Origin: Monocercomonoides exilis
Lineage: Eukaryota > Preaxostyla > Oxymonadida > Polymastigidae
DNA: 64,000 bases
NCBI GenBank assembly: GCA_001643675.2
Contig: LSRY02000004.1
Location: forward strand, 998,001-1,062,000
Reading direction: 5' to 3'
Shown: one piece after another, positions 46,462-58,615 of the stretch
Numbering within the stretch: position 1 is the stretch's first letter
Layout: every line of letters begins with the position of its first letter
Program-made: the position numbers and the translations under genes
Notes under the pieces: model-generated
Told to the model about the DNA's origin: nothing
Database searches by the model: none
Seen by the model: only the letters and a program-made list of their open reading frames with translations

Positions 46462-47440
46462 ATGAAAATTTATGTGGAACAAAAGAGAATTGCTGGACAA
46501 AGGAAATTACGTGCTGCAATGAAATCTTTCGATTACAGAAGGATTGACAATCGGCTGGAACGGATGGAGTGCATTGTGGTGGATGGAGTTGTCAGGATCA
46601 CAGACGCAATAAACTCCATGGAATTCTCACGCAAAAGGATTAAAAATGCTGTTCGGGCGCTGAGAAGAAAAATGGTTGTTTCAAAAGTTGGAAGACAGCA
46701 ATTTGTGATCGGCGAAAAAGAAAATGTTGTATTGGACGAAATAATAATTAAACCAAGGTCTTCAAGCTGTTTGTTAATATGGAAAGTCAGTTAAAAAAAT
46801 TATTTCACTTTTATAATTGATATAATTCTTTTTTCAAATAATTATAAAAAAAAGTATTAATGAAAAAGAAACCATTGCTTCAAATCAACAAAAAAACAAA
46901 GCATTTATGAATTGGAAAAAATGGCAAATAAAGAAATTAAAAAAAGAAGAATGTCAAGTGAAATAACTATAGAAAAGAAGGACGAACTTGTTGAGCTTTG
47001 CATTGATTAAAACAAAAGAGGATATCCATTCACTATTTATTCATTGCAAACCTACATCAACTCAACTTGTAATTTAAACATTTCCTCCTCTTTCATTCTA
47101 AAGTTTTTAAAGAATTACAATGACAAAATAAAAACTGACTTACAAAGCCAATTGAAATTAAAAGGAAAGAAGTGAAGCAATCATTGGGAAAAGAATATGT
47201 GATAGAATTGCAAAAAGTTATAAATAATGTTGAACCACAATATGTTTTCTGCATGGATGAAACACGAATACAAGAATATGCCGATGCCAAATAGAAAAAA
47301 GTTATATGCCCAAAGGAAGCAGACGATAGGAATGCCACAAACAATGTTGTTTGAGATGGAAAACTTGTTTCATTGATTGGGTGTATTCCTCTTATTGATG
47401 CTTCTGTTTTCCCGTTGCTTATAAAATAAAACTGCAACCG
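46462..47440 (+). pseudogene. pogo/Tigger-like transposase remnant
   Basis: A 110-codon frame has two helix-turn-helix-like parts (ITDAINSMEFSRKRIKNAV, VGRQQFVIGEKENVVLDEI). Further on, across frame changes and two TGAs, come VEPQYVFCMDETRIQEY (first DDE Asp), KKVICPKEADDRNATNNVV and GKLVSLIGCIPLIDAS, the DDE_1 order. TAA and TAG codons within these parts fit Gln. The second and third catalytic Asp were not found. It follows directly on a family 3 MITE end with CAGTCAAAAC-type terminus, as expected of a pogo relative. Confidence 0.65.
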
Positions 47441-47737
47441 TTCAATCTTTGTTATTTGGTGATCTGGATGATGTTGTTTATGTTGTGTTTTAACCCCTTG
47501 TATGTGTTTTCTAAAACATTTTCTAAATTTTTGGAATAGTTTATTTGATTTTTCATTCAATATATTCGTTATTCTTTTTAAAGAGATAGCAATTATTAAT
47601 AATCAGGTTTATCGAAATTTGTTGTTTTTTCATTCATAATGGTAACACTTCTATAAAAAATACGTCCAAAACATTAACCATTTCTTTTTGAAGAATTTTT
47701 GTTATCTCATTTTATTTGATTGTTACACACATCAAAT

Positions 47738-47994
47738 GGGTGATTATATAAGTTAACGTAACTTTTTTCTGGTGCAATTTTTTCGAAAATTGTTTTGTTT
47801 TTTATAGAGATTTTGTATTTTAATGAAATTTTTTTTTTTAATCATTCCAAATACAAATGTATTGGTTGTAATAAAAATGAAAACTTCTTCAATAAAACTT
47901 TTCACTTTTCTCTATTCCTTTGTTAATATTTAAAAGAATATTTTGAACCGAAATTTTTTATTATAAAAAAATTTGATTTCAAAAATAATCATCC
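47738..47994 (+). mobile_element. MITE family 1, copy 3
   Basis: 257 bp, ends GGGTGATTAT and AATAATCATCC, flanked by AAAT on both sides (47734-47737 and 47995-47998). Confidence 0.8.
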
Positions 47995-49316
47995 AAATCA
48001 ATTGCAAGAATTCTACAAAAAATGTCTGAATTTAAAATATCACACATATTGACTATATTTTCTTTTCGAAAAGAATCACAAATCTATTTAAGAAATAATA
48101 AAAGCATAATACTTCTTTTGATTATTCAACAAATAAATGAACACACAAACATATGAGGGGAAATTTGGTCTTTCATGCAAATTTTTCAAGAAGCAACAAA
48201 ATTACGTCATTCAAAAAACTGTATTCTTTTTTTCTCAGATTTCAAAATAAATAGTATTTTCAAATCTCAAAATAGTTGTCTTTCATATTATTGGATTATG
48301 TATTATAAAATCACATGTATTTAAAAAAAACGATTGTTTTATTTCATTTTCTAATTTGGTATTAGTAAGTTTGTCAAAAGTGTATCATATTTCAACAACT
48401 ATTTTTCAAATATCATAATTATTCTCATTTAAAAGGTATATAATAATATCACTCAATCTTTAATAAAATTCATCATATCAACAAATAAAATCCCTCAAAA
48501 ATTATAACCTAATGAATATTGACAATTAAGAAAGAATATATTAAATCATTTTCTTTCAATATCTTTCAATAAAAAACAAAATATTATGAATAAGAAATTA
48601 CTTCTTTAAAATTAAAAATAAAATTGAAAGAATGTTAAAAAAAATTTAAAATTCATTTCATATTCTTAAACTTTTTCTTACTCAATTCAAAAATTTGAAA
48701 CAATAAAGTTTTATTGTTATCGAAAATTTTTATTATATGTGAAGAAATACAAATAAAATTTAAACAAATGTCAAAATATATGCTACAATTTTTATTTGTA
48801 TTTTTTAACATTTATATATATCTAGAATTTTAAAATTTTGATATTCGAAATTCAAAAGTGTAATTATGGGAAGAAATAAATTTTAACTTATTTATTATTT
48901 TAGTTTATGTAAACGTATTGCATTTTAGATTTTTAAATGTTATGATGTTTATGACAATTTTTGAAAAGGAATTATTTATTTTCGGATAAAAACAATTAAA
49001 ATGTTAATCAATTAATATTATATTTCTTTATAAACAATTTTATAACAAAAATGAAATTTATCAGTTTTAAAATTTCGTTAATAATTTATAAGTATTACTA
49101 TTTAAAAATTTGAAAGAAAAAAGATACTTTTAAAAAAAAAGTTTTAAAAAAGAAAACAAATCTTTTTTTGAAGTTTGTTATGTTTATAAACTTGTTTGAA
49201 TTATTCCTTAATTTGTTATGTAATTATTTTGTTAATTAGAACAATTTTTGTTGAAATCATTACAAATCAACAAATGAGTAAATTTTTGCAACTATGGCAG
49301 CAGACAACAACAAAAC
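47995..49316. other. very AT-rich spacer
   Basis: No frame over 60 codons, no repeat family recognised. In the last ~30 bases the USP frame is already open. Confidence 0.5.
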
Positions 49317-51301
49317 GTGGCTGAGGCATTTGACAATCTTCACCAACTTCTTCAAAAAGATGAGTTGATTAATAAGGACACCTTCAATTATGTTTTAATC
49401 ACTCATTTCAAATGCCAAAAATGCAAAAAATTCTCAACACATTTCAACGAAGCTAGCAACAATGTCGTTATCAATTCATCATCTCCAAACAAAGGTCTTT
49501 CATCTCTCTTTTCTTATGAGATATTGAACGGAAAAAATGCTGTCTATTGCGATGAATGCAAGGAAAAATGCTGTGCTGCGAGATGGGAGGAAATAGCTGC
49601 ATTTCCAGAGGTGCTAGCTCTCTGTCATGAATGCACTGATTCTGCTAGTTCTGCGCCTTCGAGAACGCTTCTAATTGAAACTGATCGTGCTAACCAGCGC
49701 ACGTTCTGCAAAGGGTATTCAGAAGAAAACATTCAACGTCTTCAAGAGAGCAATAAGGAAACGATCATTTATCATCTTGTTGGACAAATTCTTTTCAAAC
49801 ATCTAAATCAACATAACGGACATCACATTGCAGTTGAGATAAGAAAGAGTGGACTCAATAGTTTTTGGGGTATTTGCAATGATGAAAGTGTTTCTGAATT
49901 CGATAGTGACAAATGGAGTTCTTCATGGAATAATCTTTACACAAAAGGTTTCACTCCTTCCCTTTCATTTTGCACAAAAGAAAATACAAAGCCAACATTT
50001 TCAACAATTCAATTTGGTGGTTCCTCTTCTTCTTCAGAAACATCAAATTATACCACTTCAAATTACATATCATCATCATCAACAACAATAACAACATCAT
50101 CATCGTCATCATCGCACATCCTCATCATTCAACTTCCATTCCACAACTATCATCATCAATTACATCTTCTTATGGATTAGAAGCTTTGAAAGAAAAAAGA
50201 AAGAAAATGGGCATCTTTTCTCCCAACGAGAAAAGATTGATCTTCAAGTTTAAGACGTAATTGTGGAAAGAGTTTTCAGAAGAAACGAACATCAAAGTTT
50301 CTCTTACCCATTTCTTCAAACTCACCACCAACTTCTCATAAGCAAAAAGAAGAACAGATCTCTGCGGCATGTGCAAAAAATTCAACTATCTGAAAAACAA
50401 GTTGAATTCATCACAAAACAAAAATGGATTTTGTTTAACAGAGTTTCATACACTCAAACTTCTTCGACAACATTATCTTGTTGCAGAAATGCAACGAAAG
50501 CATTATCAATCGACTGTCGACAATTTGAAAGAGGGAGAAGCAGTCTTCGTCTTCGACTTTAAAGAAAAATGGAAACTCCCTCTCAGAAAAAATCAACTTC
50601 AACAAGAATTCTTCAATTATCAACAGGTTTCTCAATTCACAATCATCTCTCTTCAAAAAATTAATAATCAACAAATAAAACGAACATTCAACTTTTATTC
50701 CGACTGCCTCTCAAATGATCGCAGATTTGTTATTGAGTGTCTGGAATCTGTGATCAAAAGACACTTCTTCTCAGACACTCACACTTTTAAGTTCTTTTGC
50801 GATTCGGGTCCACACAACCGAAATTGCTTCCTTCTTCACTTCATCCTCTCAAAACAATCGAAACTTCTTAAAAAGGAAAATACTCAACTCAATTTCTTCG
50901 CTGAGCACCATGGAAAAAATATCTGTGATAGTGAATTTGGTGCACTTGTGAACACAATCAACAACAATCTATCAACTGAACACATCACCACACTTCATGA
51001 CTTTATCGACATCTTCGAAAACAATATGAATACTTCGACATCAACTTCTTCAACTTCTCATTCAAACATTTTCTCAACATCATCATCAAACTCTTCACCA
51101 TCTTCAACATCTGTCAATGACTCCGTACATGAAAGGTACTTTGAAGAATATGTACCATCTCAACAAATCTCATGGCCATCATTGTCAGTTCCTCACATGA
51201 AAGACTATTTGTATTTTGAGCGCAAGGGCTCATTTGTCTATGCTTCAGCTGTTGGATATCTCTTCGACGCTCTCTGGTTGCCATCGAATTTTCGACAATG
51301 A
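49317..51301 (+). CDS. USP-DDE fusion protein of a transposon-like element
   Basis: USP part (49317-50090): QLLQKDELI, finger FKCQKCKKF, YCDECKEKC with FPEVLAL, then the catalytic-His region YHLVGQILF, NGHHIAVEIRK and WGICNDESVSEF. The Cys box is missing upstream, so this copy is 5'-truncated or has a distant exon. After a Ser/His run the frame changes near 50110 and continues SSSITSSYGLEALKEK through TAA 50258 and TAA 50327 (Gln) to AKRRTDLCGMCKKF and the DDE-like core: AVFVFDFKEKWKLPLRKN, FKFFCDSGPHNRN and FFAEHHGKNICDSEFG. A Ser/Thr linker and a C-terminal domain ending in FRQ and TGA follow. The DDE family is not assigned; the catalytic reading is by motif spacing only. Confidence 0.65.
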
Positions 51302-51458
51302 AAGAAAAGGTTCAACGAACAAGGAAGTCATTTCACTCTGATATCACATAATCTAACTCTTCTCTTCTTTCTCAATCTTCTCAAGATCTTCTTTCAAGGA
51401 TATTTGATCTTCTTCTTGACTCTTCTTCTTTAAATGAATCTCAAAATTGTATTTATGG

Positions 51459-51680
51459 TGTCCCCTATTAAGAAACTGGTTATTGTGTATACTTAGCTGG
51501 CACTCTATCGGAAGGGTGCTGGACATGACTGTTCGTATTAGATATTGCAGCCTTCGGGCTGCTTTATCCGGACTTGGATACGACGAACAGCCTCCCAGGT
51601 GCACAACAGTTAGAATCCGATTGTTTTCTTGTGGTTTTTGTCCCAATAATGTCCCTATTATAAAATTGGTTATTGTACCT
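51459..51680 (+). ncRNA. candidate structured RNA
   Basis: A GC-richer island in AT-rich DNA. CTGTTCGT and ACGAACAG pair perfectly and enclose two hairpins, GCAGCC-TTCG-GGCTGC and TATCC-GGACTT-GGATA, a three-way junction. A hairpin GCACTC-TATCGGAA-GGGTGC lies just upstream, preceded by ATACTTAGCTGG, one base from the 5' end of U1 snRNA. Near-direct repeats (TGTCCC-TATTA...TGGTTATTGT) flank it at 51459 and 51650. Identity unknown; overlapping frames on both strands look incidental. Confidence 0.35.
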
Positions 51681-53477
51681 ATAATTATTGTATTTATCGA
51701 GATTCATAAATAGAGAGAGTTGTGAGGGAATTCATTGATCTTTGAGTGAGGTTTTTGGAAGGGAGAGTTGTTGAGAGTATGAAATGTTGTTTTATCACTT
51801 TGTCTGTCTTTTTTCTTTGTTGGATTTGTTCTTTTTGAGTTTGGACAAGAGAAATAACAGAAAGAGGAAAGTGGATGGAAGACAGAGGGAAAATAGACAA
51901 GTAAGTTTTTGAACTTTTTGTATGAGTTTTCTTTTTTGTTTGGAATTGTCTTTGAAACCTTGAATTTGTTATAATAGTACTGTTTTTTCTTATATCTTTT
52001 GTTGTTCAAAATTATTGAAATTTAGTTGATATTTGGTGAATGTTTTATGATAATGTGATTGAATTATGTTTTTTTGAAAGTTATTGAATCTGATTTGAAA
52101 ATTTCTGACTGTTTTAAATTTTTTTAATGATCAATATCATGAAGTACTTTTTGTTTTTTATGTCATTTTGATTGGTGAAGGATAACAAATTTTTAACGTA
52201 TTTTTTTTCATTTCTCTGATATTTTTTCCATTTCGAAAAAACTCAAATTCGAATATACAAACATTTTTCTGCTTGAAATTATTTTTATTTCTTCCATATT
52301 GCAAGATCAAATATTGAAAACCAACACACTCAAAAAATTCATAATATTTTATTTCAAACAGATCGACAAAAAAATTTTGACTTCAAAAAAGATCTCAATG
52401 ATCATGAAAACTTTTTTATTACGTGGAAATTTGCAGAAATCGTTATTAACCTCATGAAACACTTCAACAACATACATATATTATCTTGATACATCAAAAA
52501 AGCATTTCTGCAAATTGCAGATCAATAAAAAAATTGAAATTTGAAATGGGATTATAATGAAGAAAAAGGTTTGAAATTTTGTGTTTGATACTCTATTTTT
52601 GCTTATTTTTTGCAACTTATGAAAGCTTATATTTAATATTTCGAATGCTTTTTCTCTTTTCCTCTTCGAAATTCTTTTATTAATTTCCAACTGAATCCTG
52701 AATAGGATTTTGCTGTTTCCCGTTTCCAATGGAGTGAAAGCAAATTATGCTATGTTTGTCCTTCAAGGTATTTTATTTATTTATTTTTTTATTTTTTATT
52801 TTCTTATTTTTATTTATTTATTTATTTTTATTTATTTATTTCTTTTTTTATCATTTTGATTAATGAATGATTGATATTTTTTAAATGTTTCAAATTATCA
52901 ATTCACAAAAAATATCCAGATTGGCTAATAAAAATGATTATTAAATACTCAAACGTGTAAATGTATCCGCATGCAAAATAAATTACTAATAGTTTGTTTC
53001 ACATTGCATTTAGTAATTTGACAATAACATAAAATAATTTTTCGTTTGAACAAAAAACCCCTAAGCTCAATTCAACAAATAATAATGTATCAACTCATGA
53101 TCATAGAACAGATTCCAACACCTGCATTTTTTGCTTCTAATAGTTTATTTACATAATAGTCAATCGTTCCGAACAAAAAAATTTGCGTCTTTGAATCTGC
53201 ATCTTTGGATCAAAATTGTTACCATAATAAAAGTGAAAATTTCAGAAAATTTGAATAAATTCATTTTGAATTTGTTGATGGCTGTTTTTTCATCCCAGCA
53301 GAGTGAAGCACTAGGAAATGATAGTCATTTTCGGAAGCAGCAAGTAAAGGAGGCAATCATGCAGATAATTTATCAGTATCGGTCGAATAAAAGAAAGATA
53401 GGCCACACTTTTAGAAATGCATCAAGCATGGTTCTTTTTCTTTGTATAGTTTCTATTTTTAAATTCATCATCTTATA
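51681..53477. other. AT-rich spacer with TTTA microsatellite
   Basis: T/A-rich simple sequence (TTTA/TTTATT units) at about 52768-52850. Short frames, none recognised. A 121-codon frame at 53131-53496 shows nothing familiar. Confidence 0.4.
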
Positions 53478-53927
53478 CAGTCAAAACCGGATATAATCTC
53501 ATCGGATTTTGCACAACTTTTTGTGATTAAATCCGATTGTGATAATATACGATGTTGCTTCACACAGAAAAAAATAAACATTAATAAATTATTTAATTAA
53601 TTTTGGGTCAATTTTTTAATTTTTGGTAATTCTTTACGAAAACACTTTTTTCAATTGAAATATGAATTTTTAATGTTTCTTTATGCTATTCAGACTTATT
53701 AAAACAAAATTTTGAAAAATAAAAAAATTGAGATTTCTGATCAAAAAGTCGATTTTTCAATGAAAAATCCACCCGTAATGATAAAAAATGTGATTATATA
53801 TTTTCAGCCCTGTGATTATATGCGAAGGAAAATGAATGAAAAAGAAGCCAAAAATGTCGGTGCATCGAAGTATGTGACAATAAACGAATATGATTGTATT
53901 CAATGTGATAATAACCAGTTTTGACTG
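53478..53927 (+). mobile_element. MITE family 3, full copy
   Basis: 450 bp with inverted ends CAGTCAAAACCGGAT and AACCAGTTTTGACTG, preceded by TA: pogo/Tc1-type ends. No coding capacity. Confidence 0.75.
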
Positions 53928-54483
53928 AAATGGAAAGAAAATTATGCAATTATTTATTGAACGTTTGAGTGGTATTGTTTAATCCTTGTTTTTAATAAAC
54001 AAAATAATTTTTCATTTTTTGTTCACAATAAAAAAGATTAGCAACTTGTTGTTTCATTCCGGTCTGTTGTACTACAAAATTGAAAAAAAGAATAAGATTC
54101 TTTTATTGGAGTCATTTTTGAATGCTGTGACAAAAAAAGATTTGAGCAATTCTCAATGGAATTGAACAAAAAACCTTGTTGACTGTACAAAACGGATGCT
54201 AAAACTTCACGGTTCCTCTGTTCAAAAAAGTGAAAGAAAATTATTGACAAAAATTAGAAATCGTTTGCGCTTCACTTCTTTCACTTTTGAACAGATAATT
54301 ATTCATTCAACTAAATCAAATTATAATTTTCAACATTGTGAATGGTGGTTAAAGCGAAATAAAACTGAAAGCAGTGAAAATGAAAGAAAATACAAAAAGT
54401 TTTTAATAAACTAGTCGGATGATGATATTGATTATCAGAACAACACATCATTCTTGACAGTTGAACGCATTTCTTTACCCACA

Positions 54484-54727
54484 TGGCCAAATTTTTTTTT
54501 AAAGTTTCTTTTGTATAATTTTCAAATAGAATAAAAAATTTCATATTTCGATCAAATATCTGTTCCCACTTTCCTTATTTCGCTGTCATGGAAACAAAAT
54601 CTTGACAATGTGAAAATTTACATACTGGTGAAAGTTGGTGAGTAGGAATAAAATTTTAAAGAAAATATTTAATTTTCATTTTCATATGAAAATTAAACAA
54701 AAGGAACTTTTCAATTAGATTTGGCCA
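54484..54727 (+). mobile_element. MITE family 2, copy 3
   Basis: 244 bp; diverged ends TGGCCAAATTT and AAATTTGGCCA-like, interior with CGCTGTCATGGAAACAAAAT as in copy 1. A charged 72-codon frame at 54196-54414, just before it, is not recognised. Confidence 0.65.
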
Positions 54728-55218
54728 TATAATTTCAACTATCCAATTCAACGAATAAGTCTTCGTAACATGCAAACGCTTTCAAATTTTAATATGTTGA
54801 ATATGATATAATATGAAAAACGATGAGGAGAAAATGAAACATCAATTCATTATCTGCTTCATCCACCTCGTCCTCCTCAGTCTTTCAACCAGCTCGCTCT
54901 ACTGCTTCATTTGATTCAATTGCTTCATCTGATTTATCTACCATGTCTGCCTCTTTGGAAACATCCGCACAGACAACACAAGAAGAACAGAAAAAAAACC
55001 GTTTTATATTCGAAATGGATTGTTTTTACTAGAACATTAATTTGATGAATGAAATAAATAAAAGAGATATTTTTTTAAGAATAATAAAAAAAATATTCTT
55101 TTCAATAAAATAAGAGACAAAATATTTGACTTCAGGCATTTATATCGAAAAATTACGCACTTCAGATTTACTTTTTGTGAACGAAAATTTTCAACAAAAT
55201 TGGTTCATTTTTCGAAAT

Positions 55219-55474
55219 GGGTGATTATTTTTGAAAACATATTTTTTCTTTCAGAATTTTCGGTTCAATATTTTCACTTTTTTATCAACAAAAGAGCACA
55301 AAAAAATGAAAAGGTTCATTGAAAACATTAACATCTTTATTTGAGCATAAACATTTATTATTTTTACTGTTGTGATAAAGACACACATAGAATACAAAAA
55401 CTCTTCCCAATGACAAACAACCTTTGAAAAATAAACACCCACGAAAAAAGTTATGATTTCAAAAATAATCACCA
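55219..55474 (+). mobile_element. MITE family 1, copy 4
   Basis: 256 bp, GGGTGATTATTTTTGAAAAC to CAAAAATAATCACCA, flanked by AAAT (55215-55218 and 55475-55478). Confidence 0.8.
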
Positions 55475-55684
55475 AAATACATTTTATGTCACAAAACTTA
55501 ATAATAATATATATCACTTTCGTTTGTGTATAGATAGAAAAACAAATTCATTATGAAATCTGATTTAGTTCAATTATGTTATAAGTGAAACAATTTTTTC
55601 GTGCTTTGTGTATAAAAAGCTTGAAAGTCCATATTTTCCCCCATATGAACTTTGGTAAAATATGAGAATAGAAAAAAGTCTAAA

Positions 55685-55927
55685 TGTCAAAATTTTTTTG
55701 AAAAGTTCCTTTTGTTAAATCTTCAGATATATTTATAATTGCATATTTCTATCAAATTTCTGTTTCCAATCTCGAAAATTCACTAAAATGGAAATAATGT
55801 CATTGATGAGATTATGTTTTTATGACAGTTGAATTTGGTGTGTGTGAACAGAATTATGATCGAAATATGAAATTTTTATTTTTATCTGAAAATTAAACGA
55901 AAGGAACTTTTCAAAAAAATTTTGACA
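55685..55927 (+). mobile_element. MITE family 2, copy 4
   Basis: 243 bp with near-perfect inverted ends TGTCAAAATTTTTTTGAAAA and TTTTCAAAAAAATTTTGACA. Confidence 0.78.
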
Positions 55928-56103
55928 AATATAAGTTTTTCTCATTCTTGAAAAATGTCTAAATACATTAATAAAGCTAAAAATAGAACAGATATATTCA
56001 ATTGTTGTTATCAAAAGAATAGTTAAGAAATTTAAATGAAAACAAATGGACTTACAGATGATGAAATGGAAGTGTAATGAATTTTGATTAAGTTCGAAAT
56101 TAT

Positions 56104-56104
<1 letters not shown>

Positions 56105-56153
<49 letters not shown>
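56105..56153 (+). repeat. A49 homopolymer
   Basis: Forty-nine consecutive As directly before the DDE fragment. Confidence 0.9.
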
Positions 56154-56155
<2 letters not shown>

Positions 56156-56164
56156 GAAAAGTTC

Positions 56165-56880
56165 AACAACAATCTTTATGTACAAAAAGAAAATGACATT
56201 CTGGTTTTGCTTGACTTTAAGCAAAACTGTTCTCTTTTTTTCAAGAAGTCTCAAATATCACGAGATTTCTATGAAAAGAAAGAAATATTTCACCGTGGAG
56301 TTATTAGTTATCAATCACAACACAATAGACATTACAAATCAAGTTTCCACTTAATTCAGAAGTGCCTTTTAATGACAGTCAATATTCCATTTATTGCATT
56401 GCAAATTCTTTTAACCTTTCTTTTCAATTATCATGTTATAAACAATCACTCAAAAAATGAGCTGACTGCGGTTAGCATTTTCGAAAGTGTTTGTTTCAAT
56501 ATTTCCTCTTTTATCCTTTATCTTCCATTTTCAAGAAATTCTTTTCCACCTCGTTTTCTATTTTTTTGCAGAAGAACACAGTAAAGGAGAGTTTGGTGTC
56601 CTCTCGAGAGGATATCTTAACATCTGAAAACTCATCTCATTTTTTAAAAAACGTTATTTTGTTCATCAAAAGATGAGATTGGAAGTGTGTCAATTAATAA
56701 GCATTTTATGTCATATTTCCAAATGCTTCATGAAAGAATATCACCGAAGCTGAGGGTTAAAGATTTAAAATTAAATCTTTTATGGAGCAGCGAAAAAGGA
56801 AGAATTTTTGCTTCACCGTTTCACGAAAAAAAGATAAGATGGAATGAAATAAATGTTGCTGTTTCTTTCGAAAGTTAAGA
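56165..56880 (+). pseudogene. DDE-like domain fragment, third family member
   Basis: NDILVLLDFKQNCSLFFKKS aligns with the first catalytic segment of the copies at 33.6 and 50.5 kb. FFAEEHSKGEFGVL (~56567-56604) aligns with FFAEHHGKNICDSEFGALV but lacks the ICDS residues. Internal frame changes; a later frame (56687-56878) may be the C-terminal part. No USP part adjacent. Confidence 0.65.
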
Positions 56881-57395
56881 GAAACAAGCAACAAGCAAGT
56901 AATCCTCTTGCATCTCTTCACCAATTGGAAAGCAAATACTTTTACTTATTTTGTGAAGATTTGAAGAAGAAAAAGACAAATATTCAACATCAGAATTGTT
57001 TGGAAGTGGAGACGAAACAACAGAAGAAACTGAAAACTGCTATAAAGAACAAAGTCACTTACATCCAAAAAATGCTTTCAGGTGGGATTTTGCAAACAAA
57101 TTTGAAATCATATGTGTAATTTTTTATGAAAAGTCTCAAACGTTCAATTGTCGAATGATATTAAATTTTCATATTTTGCTCAAATTTTTGTCAACATTCA
57201 AGAAACTTATTTAATATGTTATCTGGAACTTGATAATGCAATTGCAAACATTCAAGTGAATTTGCATGAATGTTAACCAAAATTTGTGCTTTATAACAAA
57301 ATTTTAAATCATTTGACAATAGAAAATTTGCGACTTATCAAAAAAAATAATATATATGATCATCTCATTCAAGGTCATTTTTCAAAATTGTTCTT

Positions 57396-57612
57396 TCTTT
57401 TTCTCTCTCTTTCTTTCTTTCTCTTTCTTTTTCTTTCTTTTTCTTTCTCTCTCTTTCTTTCTCTTTCTTTCTCTTTCTTTTTCTTTCTTTTTCTTTCTCT
57501 CTCTTTCTTTCTCTTTCTTTTTCTTTCTTTTTCTTTCTCTCTCTTTCTTTCTCTTTCTTTTTCTTTCTTTTTCTTTCTTTCTCTCTTTTTCTCTTTCTCT
57601 CTCTATCTTTTT
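57396..57612 (+). repeat. (CTTT)n/(CT)n microsatellite, ~217 bp
   Basis: Pure pyrimidine tract of CTTTCTTT and CTCTCTCT units in a higher-order repeat of ~58 bp. Frames through it are shadows. Confidence 0.9.
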
Positions 57613-58615
57613 CTCGTTGCATGTGGACATTATTACACAGTCCAAAAACAAACCATTATTTGAAATCTTTCATTAAATATTGTTTCAAAAATCGATATAA
57701 AAAATAACTCATTTGAGCGTCAGTGAAAATTAACAACTATTACTAATATGGATATTCACTTTCTTATTGTTTTTCACCCAATTTCAATTTTATTTGATAA
57801 TCACGTTTTAATAAGTGTTTGCAATAGATCGAATAAAATTCTTTTTTTTTCATAATAAAAGAAAAAAATATCAAACAGATATAAACGGCTAATTCAAAGA
57901 AAAAAAAAAAAATGTATTTGCTGGAGCAGAGAAAAAAGATGTCAATCTATGAAATGAGAAGATAAAAAACTACATCCCAAAAATATTCGAACAGTGAAAG
58001 GATGTATTAAAACAAAAAAGGAATCAGTGGATTTTGCAACAATATCAAACTGTTCTCGGAACAAAGGAATTTCCGCAGTGAAACAAAAAATGCTGGTTGC
58101 AGTGAATGGATAATTGACAATTATTTCACAAAATAAAAAAGAAAAAACTGTCTAATAATACGATGTGGAATAAAAGGAAAATATAAAAAAGTCAATAGAT
58201 GAAAACACATTGTTTATTATTTGCATTTGTGCAAGAAATTCTGTGAGGAAACCTTTTATTGATGAAATAAAAATATTTAGAAAAAACAAAAGATTTCACA
58301 TATTTATGTGAATTGACAAATTATATTTCTATGCAAAAAACAGTGGAACAGAAGGATCTCAGTATTTCAAAGTGAAATAAGCTCTTTTACAACAAGGATA
58401 TGACGTGAAGCTGACAATTGAAGAAAGTTTTGCACAACGAAGTTCCGAAATGCTGATATCATGAATACAAAAAAGATGTGACATTGTTTTTCCTTATTAC
58501 AGATACTGGAAATGAACCAAATACCTTGAAAGAAAATCAGTTTATCATGGTACTATTTTTGCGAATATTCAATAATACAAACAAATCAACTTTGTTTATT
58601 TGTTTGAATTATTGA
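57613..58615. other. AT-rich sequence upstream of Merlin remnant
   Basis: No frame of note. Probably holds the decayed 5' half of the Merlin element. Confidence 0.35.

Noticed and set aside
51459-51680. U1 snRNA or tRNA
   Set aside because: The 5' 12 bases are U1-like but the splice-site-pairing core has a changed base that pairs with neither GTTTG nor GTAAG donors, and the U1-70K loop and a good Sm site are not evident. No tRNA cloverleaf can be drawn.
51353-51713. Overlapping 88-97-codon frames on both strands
   Set aside because: They overlap the structured island and depend on its higher GC; no domain, and each strand is equally open.
57286-57676. Phe/Leu/Ser-rich and Lys/Glu/Arg-rich frames
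   Set aside because: Translations of the CTTT microsatellite in several frames; no flanking gene.
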